A DNA stretch of 64,000 nt from positions 70,320 through 134,319 of the forward strand of contig NZ_DASWPE010000022.1 of the NCBI RefSeq assembly GCF_036404135.1, read 5' to 3'. The translations under genes and the position numbers were made by a program. Every line of letters starts with the position of its first letter. The first letter of the stretch is position 1. Positions 53,820 to 60,968 of the stretch are shown piece by piece. The notes under the pieces were generated by a model that saw only the letters and a program-made list of their open reading frames with translations, searched no databases and had not been told where the DNA came from. The DNA comes from Rhodopseudomonas_A sp036404135 (GTDB lineage: Bacteria; Pseudomonadota; Alphaproteobacteria; Rhizobiales; Xanthobacteraceae).

Positions 53820-54794
53820 ATGAAAGTCTGCATCTACGGCGCCGGCGCGATCGGCGGCTATCTCGGCGTGCAACTGGCGCTGTCGGGCGCCGATGTCAGC
53901 CTGGTGGCGCGCGGCGCGCATCTCGCCGCGATGAAGGCCAACGGCCTGAAGCTGTTGATCGGCGGCGAGGAGCGCGTGGCGCATCCGCGCTGCACCGACA
54001 ACCCCGCCGAACTCGGAGTGCAGGATTTCGTCATCATCTGCCTCAAGGCGCATTCGATCACCGGCGTGCTCGACCAGATGCAGCCGCTGCTCGGGCCGCA
54101 TACCCGGATCGTCACCGCGGTCAACGGCGTGCCCTATTGGTACTTCTACAAACACGGCGGGAAGCTGGAAGGCACCACGCTGGAGAGCATCGATCCCGGC
54201 GGCCGGCAATGGCGCGAGCTCAGACCTGAGCGGGCGATCGGCTGCATCGTCTATCCGGCGACCGAGATCGAGGCGCCCGGCGTCATCAAACACGTCTACG
54301 GCGACAAGTTTCCGATCGGCGAGCCGAGCGGCGAAATCTCCGCGGACTGCGAGCGGCTGTCGAAAGTTTTCGAAGCCGCCGGTCTGAAGGCCCCGGTACT
54401 CGACCGCATCCGCGACGAGATCTGGCTGAAGCTGTGGGGCAATGTCTGCTTCAACCCGATCAGCGCCTTGACCCACGCCACGCTCGACGTGATCTGCTCC
54501 GATCCCGCCACCCGTGCGCTGGCGAAGGCGATGATGCTGGAGACCCAGGCGATCGGCGAAAGCTTCGGCATCAAATTCCGGGTCGACGTCGAGCGCCGCA
54601 TCGAAGGCGCGCGCAAGGTCGGCGCGCACAAGACCTCGATGCTGCAGGATCTGGAGCGCGGCCGGCCGATGGAAATCGATCCCTTGGTGAGCGTGGTGCA
54701 GGAAATGGGGCGGCTGACGCAGATCCCGACGCCGGCGATCGACGCCGTGCTCGGCCTGGTGATCCAGCGCGCCAAGGTGGCGGGACTGTATTAA
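53820..54794 (+). CDS. ketopantoate reductase (ApbA/PanE) family protein, probable oxalyl-CoA reductase
   Basis: A 324-residue NADPH-dependent reductase. The Rossmann motif is CIYGAGAIGGYLGVQLALSG at the start, the catalytic lysine region CLKAHSI near residue 75, KLWGNVCFNPISALT near residue 205, and SMLQDLERGRPMEIDPLV near residue 275. This is the PanE fold, but the gene sits in the frc/oxlT region with the same operator. A PanE paralogue (PanE2) has been reported as the oxalyl-CoA reductase of Methylobacterium extorquens AM1, making glyoxylate. The same role is likely here; true pantothenate synthesis is the alternative. No panB or panC is adjacent. Confidence 0.8.
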   Translation: MKVCIYGAGAIGGYLGVQLALSGADVSLVARGAHLAAMKANGLKLLIGGEERVAHPRCTDNPAELGVQDFVIICLKAHSITGVLDQMQPLLGPHTRIVTAVNGVPYWYFYKHGGKLEGTTLESIDPGGRQWRELRPERAIGCIVYPATEIEAPGVIKHVYGDKFPIGEPSGEISADCERLSKVFEAAGLKAPVLDRIRDEIWLKLWGNVCFNPISALTHATLDVICSDPATRALAKAMMLETQAIGESFGIKFRVDVERRIEGARKVGAHKTSMLQDLERGRPMEIDPLVSVVQEMGRLTQIPTPAIDAVLGLVIQRAKVAGLY

Positions 54795-54806
54795 GCGTTC
54801 TCGGCC

Positions 54807-54918
54807 GTCATTCCGGGGCGTGAGCAGCGACAGCTGCGAAAGAACCCGGAATCTCGCGCCGGACTTTGCAGCAAGATTCCGGGCTCGCTCGAGCTTCGCT
54901 CTCGCGCCCCGGAATGAC
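54807..54918. repeat. intergenic palindromic repeat (GTCATTCCGGGG type)
   Basis: The element starts GTCATTCCGGGGCG and ends CGCCCCGGAATGAC, the exact reverse complement, with internal AACCCGGAATCTCGCGCC / GCAAGATTCCGGGCTC also able to pair. It spans the gap between the PanE-like gene and the FAH-family gene. A shorter copy lies at 60850. It may fold as a double hairpin in the transcript. Confidence 0.7.
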
Positions 54919-54975
54919 GAACTCTGATGCAGACATGCTGCATCGTGAAATGGAAATCGAGAACGGAGCGTCGCC

Positions 54976-55749
54976 ATGACCAAATGGGTTCGCTATCGCC
55001 ACAATGATACGATCGGCTTCGGCACCATCGCGCACTCCCTCATCAGCGTGCATAGCGGCGAGATGCTCGGCGAGGCGACGCCGACCGGCGCAACGCTGCC
55101 GCATGCCGACGTCGAACTGCTGACGCCGTGTGAACCCTCGAAGATCATCGGGCTGTGGAATAACTTCCACGCGCTCGCCGCCAAGCTGAACCAGCCGGAG
55201 CCGGCCGAGCCGCTGTATTTCCTGAAGGCGCCGTCCAGCGTCACCGCGCCGGGCGCGCCGGTGGCGCAACCGAAATCCTATCACGGCAAGGTGGTGTATG
55301 AAGGCGAACTCGGCGTGGTGATCGGCAAGCGCTGCGGCGCAATTTCCGTCGCCGAGGCCGACGACCATATCTTCGGCTACACCTGCGTCAACGACATCAC
55401 CGCCGCCGACATTCTCAACCGCGATCCGAGCTTCCCGCAATGGTCGCGCGCCAAGAGCTTCGACGGCTTCGGCCCGTTCGGTCCGGCGATCGTCAGCGGC
55501 CTCGATCCCGCCGGCCTCAGCGTGCGCACCATCCTCAACGGCGCCGAGCGGCAGAACTATCCGGTATCCGACATGATCTTCAGCCCGCAGCAACTGGTCA
55601 GCCTGATCTCGCACGACATGACGCTGTTGCCCGGCGACCTGATCTGCTGCGGCACCTCGGTCGGCGTCGGCGCGATGAAGGAGCCGGTCAACACCGTGAT
55701 CATCGCCATCGACGGCATCGGCGAACTCAGCAACGCATTCCACCGCTAG
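54976..55749 (+). CDS. fumarylacetoacetate hydrolase (FAH) family protein
   Basis: A 257-residue FAH-fold hydrolase or decarboxylase. The metal-binding acidic residues are in VVYEGELGVVIGK (about residues 108-120) and CVNDITAADI near residue 138, with KSFDGFGPFGPAIV after it. The family covers acylpyruvate hydrolases, oxaloacetate decarboxylases and 2-hydroxyhepta-diene-dioate isomerases. It is downstream of the oxalate genes on the same strand but behind a repeat and without the palindrome. Its tie to oxalate metabolism is a guess from position. Confidence 0.85.
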   Translation: MTKWVRYRHNDTIGFGTIAHSLISVHSGEMLGEATPTGATLPHADVELLTPCEPSKIIGLWNNFHALAAKLNQPEPAEPLYFLKAPSSVTAPGAPVAQPKSYHGKVVYEGELGVVIGKRCGAISVAEADDHIFGYTCVNDITAADILNRDPSFPQWSRAKSFDGFGPFGPAIVSGLDPAGLSVRTILNGAERQNYPVSDMIFSPQQLVSLISHDMTLLPGDLICCGTSVGVGAMKEPVNTVIIAIDGIGELSNAFHR

Positions 55750-55785
55750 CGCGGACCATCCCTCCCGCGACCCGAAAGGACACCT

Positions 55786-56754
55786 ATGCGAGCCTATGTC
55801 TACGGCGCCGACGGCGCCGCGATCAACGACGTCGCCAAGCCCTCGCCCACCGGCACGCAGGTACGGGTGCGGGTGCGCGCCTGCGGCCTCAACCGCGCCG
55901 ACCTCGGCATGACCAAGGGCCATGTTCACGGCAGCGCCGGCGGCGCCGGCACCGTGCTCGGCATGGAGTTTGCCGGCGAGGTCGAAGCGCTCGGCGACGC
56001 CGCCACCGGCGTTGCGGTCGGCGACCGGGTGATGGGCTCCGGCGCGGCGGCATTTGCCGACTACACGCTGGCCGATCACGGCCGGCTGTTTACGATTCCG
56101 TCGGGGATGGAGTTTGCCGAGGCCGCGACGCTGCCGGTGGCCTTGACCACGATGCACAACGCGCTGGTCAGCAATGGCGGGCTGCAGGCCGGACAAGCGG
56201 TTCTGATCCAGGGCGCCAGTTCCGGCGTCGGGTTGATGGCGCTGCAAATCGCCAAGCTGAAAGGCGCAGCCCCTTTGATCGGCTCGTCGACCGATGCTCC
56301 GCGCCGCGCCCAGTTGAGCCGGTTCGGCGCCGACCTCGCGATCGATTCCGCAAGCCCCGGCTGGGTCGATCAGGTGCTGCAGGCCACCGGCGGCCATGGC
56401 GTCGACTTGCTGATCGATCAGGTCTCCGGCCCGCTGGCAAATGCCAATCTGGCGGCCACCAAGATCACCGGCCGTATCGTTAATGTCGGCCGGCTCGGCG
56501 GCAATCACGGCGACTTCAATTTCGATCTGCATGCCGCGCGCCGCATCAGCTATATCGGCGTCACCTTCCGCAGCCGCTCACTCGCCGAGATCCGCGAGAT
56601 CTTCCGGCTGGTCGGCGAGGATCTGTGGCCGGCGGTGCAGTCCGGCCTGCTGAAACTGCCGATCGATCGGGTGTTTCCGTTCGCCGAGATCGGCGATGCG
56701 TTCCGGCATATGGAAGCCAACCGCCACCTCGGCAAGATCGTGGTGACGCTGTGA
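55786..56754 (+). CDS. zinc-free quinone oxidoreductase-like alcohol dehydrogenase
   Basis: A 322-residue medium-chain dehydrogenase/reductase of the QOR type. An N-terminal GroES-like domain (RVRACGLNRADLGMTKG, VLGMEFAGEVEALGDAA) leads to the nucleotide motif ILIQGASSGVGLMALQIAK near residue 144. No structural zinc cysteines or catalytic zinc ligands are seen. NADPH-dependent reduction of a quinone or enone is the family activity. It follows the FAH-family gene by 36 bases, probably as one transcript. Confidence 0.85.
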   Translation: MRAYVYGADGAAINDVAKPSPTGTQVRVRVRACGLNRADLGMTKGHVHGSAGGAGTVLGMEFAGEVEALGDAATGVAVGDRVMGSGAAAFADYTLADHGRLFTIPSGMEFAEAATLPVALTTMHNALVSNGGLQAGQAVLIQGASSGVGLMALQIAKLKGAAPLIGSSTDAPRRAQLSRFGADLAIDSASPGWVDQVLQATGGHGVDLLIDQVSGPLANANLAATKITGRIVNVGRLGGNHGDFNFDLHAARRISYIGVTFRSRSLAEIREIFRLVGEDLWPAVQSGLLKLPIDRVFPFAEIGDAFRHMEANRHLGKIVVTL

Positions 56755-56896
56755 CGTCAACCGCCGCGGCGGCATGACACGGTGATGACGCGACGCGGGT
56801 TTCAATTCGGAACGGTTCTCAGCCGTCGCCGCAGCGGCCCCCGGACGCCTGTGCCGCGGCTTTGATAATCGAGCCCGTCCTGTTAAACCCCGCCGC

Positions 56897-58279
56897 ATGA
56901 ACCAGTCGGTCGCCAGCGCCAAATCCCGTGTCGCCGCCATCTCGGTGTTGGCCAGCGCCAGCATGGCCGCGGCGAAATTCGTGGTCGGGATCGCGATCGG
57001 CAGTCTGGCGCTGATTTCGGAGGCGCTGCACAGTTCGGTCGATCTGGTCGCCACGCTGATCACCTGGGTGGTGGTGCGGGTCGCCGACCGCCCCGCCGAC
57101 GAAGGCCACCATTACGGCCACGGCAAGATCGAGAGCCTGTCGGCGCTGGGCGTGATCGCCATGCTGTACGTGCTGGCCGGCGGCATCGTGGTCGAGGCGT
57201 TTGGCCGGTTGCGCGAGGGCGCGCCGCCGCCGGTGTTGTCGGTGCTGCCGTTCGTGGTGCTGCTGATCGATATCGCGGTGAATCTGTGGCGCGCCCGCGC
57301 GCTGCACAAGACCGCCGAAGCCACCAAGAGCCAGGCGCTGGCCGCCGACGCGCTGCATTTCGCCTCCGACGTGCTCGGCTCGTTCGCGGTGATCGTCGGA
57401 CTGGCGCTGTCGGGGCTCGGCTTCGCCTGGGGCGATGCCGGCGCCGCGATCGGGGTCGCGGTGATGATTTCGGTGCTGGGGTTGCGGCTCGGGCGCTCCA
57501 CCATCCAGACCCTGCTCGACCGCGCGCCGGAAGGCGTGGCCGATACGGCCAGCGAAGCCATCAGCAGCGTCGCCGGCGTGGTCGGCATCGAGCGGCTGCG
57601 CGCCCGCATGGTCGGTCCGACGCATTTCATCGACGCCATCGTCCAGGTGCCGCGCACCTATCCGATCGACCGCATCGATGAGATCAAGCGCAAGGCGCAA
57701 GCCGCGGTGAGCCGGGCGCTCGACGACGCCGACCTCACCTTCACCGCGGTTCCGGTGGCCCGCGACAATGAAAGCGTGCGCGAGCGCATCATGGTGATCG
57801 CCCGCAATTCCGGGCTCGCCATCCACCACGTCACCGTGCACGACCTCGGCGAGAAGCTGACGGTCAGCATCGACCTCGAAGTCGACGGCAACATGCCGTT
57901 GCTCGAGGCCCACGCCATCGCCCATCAGCTCGAACACCATATCGTCGACGAATTCGGCAGCGACGTCGAAGTCGATACCCATATCGAACCGCTGGAGCCC
58001 GAACTGCCGCAGGGCGCCGATGCCTCGGCCGCGCGGGTGGAAGAGATCCGCAAGGCGCTGGCCGGGTTCGCCACCGACGGGGTGATCAACGACATCCACA
58101 GCGTGCGGGTGCGCGACACCGAGGCCGGCGAGGTGGTGAATTTCCATTGCCACGCCGCAGCGGCGATGAGCGTGATCGCGGTACACGAGCAGGTCGACGA
58201 CATCGAGCGCAAATTGCGTCGCGCATTTCCCAGCGTGAAGCGCGTGATCAGCCACGCCGAGCCGCCGAACGTCGACTGA
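56897..58279 (+). CDS. cation diffusion facilitator (CDF) with long C-terminal region
   Basis: A 460-residue CDF transporter. Metal-site residues appear in SEALHSSVDLVATLI and ADALHFASDVLGSFAV (HxxxD in two helices), with DEGHHYGHGKIESLSAL between them. About six membrane segments fill the first 215 residues. The remaining 245 residues are a large cytoplasmic domain, roughly twice the usual length, with repeated histidine/aspartate motifs (LTVSIDLEVDGNMPLLEAHAI and VEVDTHIEPLEPEL, then a second VVNFHCHAAAAM half). The likely cargo is Zn2+, Fe2+ or Mn2+; sequence does not decide. Confidence 0.9.
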   Translation: MNQSVASAKSRVAAISVLASASMAAAKFVVGIAIGSLALISEALHSSVDLVATLITWVVVRVADRPADEGHHYGHGKIESLSALGVIAMLYVLAGGIVVEAFGRLREGAPPPVLSVLPFVVLLIDIAVNLWRARALHKTAEATKSQALAADALHFASDVLGSFAVIVGLALSGLGFAWGDAGAAIGVAVMISVLGLRLGRSTIQTLLDRAPEGVADTASEAISSVAGVVGIERLRARMVGPTHFIDAIVQVPRTYPIDRIDEIKRKAQAAVSRALDDADLTFTAVPVARDNESVRERIMVIARNSGLAIHHVTVHDLGEKLTVSIDLEVDGNMPLLEAHAIAHQLEHHIVDEFGSDVEVDTHIEPLEPELPQGADASAARVEEIRKALAGFATDGVINDIHSVRVRDTEAGEVVNFHCHAAAAMSVIAVHEQVDDIERKLRRAFPSVKRVISHAEPPNVD

Positions 58280-58479
58280 CGCACACCGCGTTCCCGTTTC
58301 GGACTCGCGTCCCCGTAGCTTCACCAGCGGCCATTTTGCGTGGGACAAGATTTATTTCGATTAACGAATTGTTGACTCTCGACAGCCCCCTAAAACTGGA
58401 TTCAAATCGCCTCGATTCGAAGCGGCCGGGGGGCCCTTCGGCACGGGTAAAGTCAGACATCACGCTGGGGGCCAAAAGC

Positions 58480-60804
58480 ATGGCGCGCGCACAAGCTGCG
58501 AGCGCCTGCGCGCAATCCGATTCGATCAAGGGATTGGCGCAGTCGATCGCAAAACCGGCCTATCACCGGCTGCTGACCGCGGAGCCCGCGCTCCGCCGTG
58601 CCGTGCCTACGCTGATCATCGCCTTCCTGATCACCATCTGCTTCGGCGCCTCGGTGCAGATCATCGATCAGACCCGGCAGAAACGCAGCTCGGTGAACCG
58701 CGATCTCGCGGCGCTGGCCGACCTGATCGCCGAGCGCATCGACCGCATCGGCACCGACCACCAGGACCACGCGCCGGCGATCGGCCGCTTGCAGAATCTG
58801 CTGCCCGGTCTGATCCCGGCCTGGGGCATCGCCACCGGGCGCCACGTCATCGTGGTCGGCACCGATCGGAGCATTCTGGCGCGGCTTCCGGTCGATGCCC
58901 CGATCGGCGACGCCGGCCGCATCCTCGAGGCGCTGAGCGCGGCGCAACCGCTCGCGGCGTCGGCGCCGCAAGCCGGCGTCACCGACATCACCCTGCCCGG
59001 CGGCCGCACCGCGACCGCCACCCAGCGCAACATCCGCTCGCTGCCCGGCCAGGTGCTGATCGTTCAGGAAAACGTCGAGCCGATGTGGCGTTCCGACACC
59101 GCGCTGTCGATCACGCTGTCCGCCACCACCGGCTTCGTGGTGCTGATCCTCGGCTTCGCATTTCACTGGCAATCGACCAGGGCGCGGGAGGGCGACCTGA
59201 TCAACGACGCGGTGCGCGGCCGGATCGACACCGCGCTGAACCGCGGCCGCTGCGGGCTGTGGGACTGGGATCTGTCGCGCGGCCGGATTTTCTGGTCGCA
59301 ATCGATGTTCACCATGCTCGGGCTGGAGAGCCGCAGCGACCTGTTGACGTTCGGCGAGGTCAACGCGCTGGTGAAGTCCGACGACATCGACCTGTTCGCG
59401 ATCGCCAACCAGCTGATCACCGGCGGCATCAGCCAGATCGATCACAGCTTTCGCATGCAGCACGCCAACGGTCATTGGATCTGGCTGCGGGTGCGCTGCG
59501 AGCTGAGCCGCGACGCCAGCGACGCGGGGCTGCATCTGATCGGCATCGCGGTCGATATCACCGAACACAAGAGCCTCGCCGAGCGAACCGTGGAAGCCGA
59601 TCTGCGGCTGCGCGACGCCATCGAGACGATCCCGGAAGCCTTTGTGCTGTGGGACGCGGAGAACCGGCTGGTGCTGTGCAATTCGCACTTCCAGCGGCTG
59701 CATAAATTGCCGGATTCCGCGGTGACGCCCGGCACCTCCTACGAGACCGTGGTCGAGGTCGGCACCATGCCGGAAGCCCGCACCCGGCTGCCGGAACCCG
59801 GTCACTGCCCGCCCGGCGCCCGCACCTTCGAGGCGCAGCTCGACAACGGCAGTTGGCTGCACATCAGCGAGCGCCGCACCAAGGACGGCGGCTACGTCGC
59901 GGTCGGCACCGACATCACCAGGATCAAGGAGCACGAGCAGAAGCTCGTCGAGAACGATCTGCGGCTGCGCGCCACGGTGGTCGACCTCAAGCGATCGCAG
60001 GCGATGCTGGAGCGACAGGCCGTCGAACTCGTCGACCTCGCGCAGAAATACTCCGAGGAAAAGACCCGCGCCGAGGATGCCAACCAGACCAAGTCGAAAT
60101 TCCTGGCCAATATGAGCCACGAATTGCGCACCCCGCTCAACGCCATCATCGGCTTTTCCGAGATCATGGGCAGCGGCATGTTCGGCTCGCTCGGCTCGGA
60201 GAAGTATCAGGAATACTGCCACGACATCCTGAACAGCGGCCACTATCTGTTGGAAGTGATCAACGACATTCTCGACATGTCGAAGATCGAAGCCGGGCGC
60301 ATGAAGCTCGACCTCGAACCGTTCGACCTCGCCACCACGCTGTCGGAATCGCTGCGCGTGGTGTCGGGCCGCGCCGACAACAAGCAACTGGTGCTGCGCG
60401 CCGATATCGACAACGACATCCCGGTGCTGGCGGATCGCCGCGCCATCAAGCAGATCCTGGTCAACCTGTTGTCCAACGCGGTGAAGTTCACCCCCGACGG
60501 CGGCCGGGTCACGGTGCGCGGCCGGGTGTTCGAGGATTCCATCGTGCTGTTGATCGCCGACACCGGCATCGGCATCGCCAAGCAATCGCTGCGCCGGCTC
60601 GGCCAGCCGTTCGAACAGGTCGAAAGCCAGTTGACCAAAACCTATCACGGCTCCGGCTTGGGGCTGGCGATCGCCAAATCGCTGGCCAATCTGCATGGCG
60701 GGTCGATGCGGCTGCGCTCGCAGCTCGGCGCCGGCACCGTCGTCCGCGTGATGTTGCCGCGCGATGCCGCCAAGGCCGCCGGGAAGATCTCCGCCGCGGC
60801 GTGA
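58480..60804 (+). CDS. PAS-domain membrane sensor histidine kinase (PleC/DivJ-like)
   Basis: A 774-residue kinase. Membrane segments lie near residues 42-63 (VPTLIIAFLITICFGASVQI) and 207-230, bounding an extracytoplasmic sensor. Two PAS domains follow (RCGLWDWDLSRGRIFWSQSM; DAIETIPEAFVLWDAENRLV), then a coiled coil, HisKA with FLANMSHELRTPLNAIIGF (histidine near 546) and HATPase (NLLSNAVKFTPDGG; DTGIGIA). No receiver domain. The HisKA segment continuing MGSGMFGSLGSEKYQEYC is the alphaproteobacterial PleC/DivJ type. No response regulator is adjacent, so it may act on a DivK-type regulator elsewhere. ATG 58480 was chosen over in-frame starts inside the preceding gene. Confidence 0.88.
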   Translation: MARAQAASACAQSDSIKGLAQSIAKPAYHRLLTAEPALRRAVPTLIIAFLITICFGASVQIIDQTRQKRSSVNRDLAALADLIAERIDRIGTDHQDHAPAIGRLQNLLPGLIPAWGIATGRHVIVVGTDRSILARLPVDAPIGDAGRILEALSAAQPLAASAPQAGVTDITLPGGRTATATQRNIRSLPGQVLIVQENVEPMWRSDTALSITLSATTGFVVLILGFAFHWQSTRAREGDLINDAVRGRIDTALNRGRCGLWDWDLSRGRIFWSQSMFTMLGLESRSDLLTFGEVNALVKSDDIDLFAIANQLITGGISQIDHSFRMQHANGHWIWLRVRCELSRDASDAGLHLIGIAVDITEHKSLAERTVEADLRLRDAIETIPEAFVLWDAENRLVLCNSHFQRLHKLPDSAVTPGTSYETVVEVGTMPEARTRLPEPGHCPPGARTFEAQLDNGSWLHISERRTKDGGYVAVGTDITRIKEHEQKLVENDLRLRATVVDLKRSQAMLERQAVELVDLAQKYSEEKTRAEDANQTKSKFLANMSHELRTPLNAIIGFSEIMGSGMFGSLGSEKYQEYCHDILNSGHYLLEVINDILDMSKIEAGRMKLDLEPFDLATTLSESLRVVSGRADNKQLVLRADIDNDIPVLADRRAIKQILVNLLSNAVKFTPDGGRVTVRGRVFEDSIVLLIADTGIGIAKQSLRRLGQPFEQVESQLTKTYHGSGLGLAIAKSLANLHGGSMRLRSQLGAGTVVRVMLPRDAAKAAGKISAAA

Positions 60805-60849
60805 GCGCGACACATCTCAACGTTGGATTTATGGCCTTTGCCGACCCGA

Positions 60850-60896
60850 GTCATTCCGGGGCGCGAGAGCGATAGCTCGAGCGAACCCGGAATGAC
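60850..60896. repeat. short copy of the GTCATTCCGGGG palindromic repeat
   Basis: GTCATTCCGGGGCGCGAGAG ... CCCGGAATGAC forms a hairpin with an 11-base outer stem (GTCATTCCGGG / CCCGGAATGAC) and an inner GAGC-type stem. It lies between convergent histidine-kinase and glnE genes and may double as a bidirectional terminator. It shares its ends with the longer copy at 54807. Confidence 0.7.
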
Positions 60897-60968
60897 AGCA
60901 TCATTCTCGGTTGGACGCATCGAAACTAACAGCCTTGGCTGCAGGCGTCGCAACTGACGACGCCAAGC

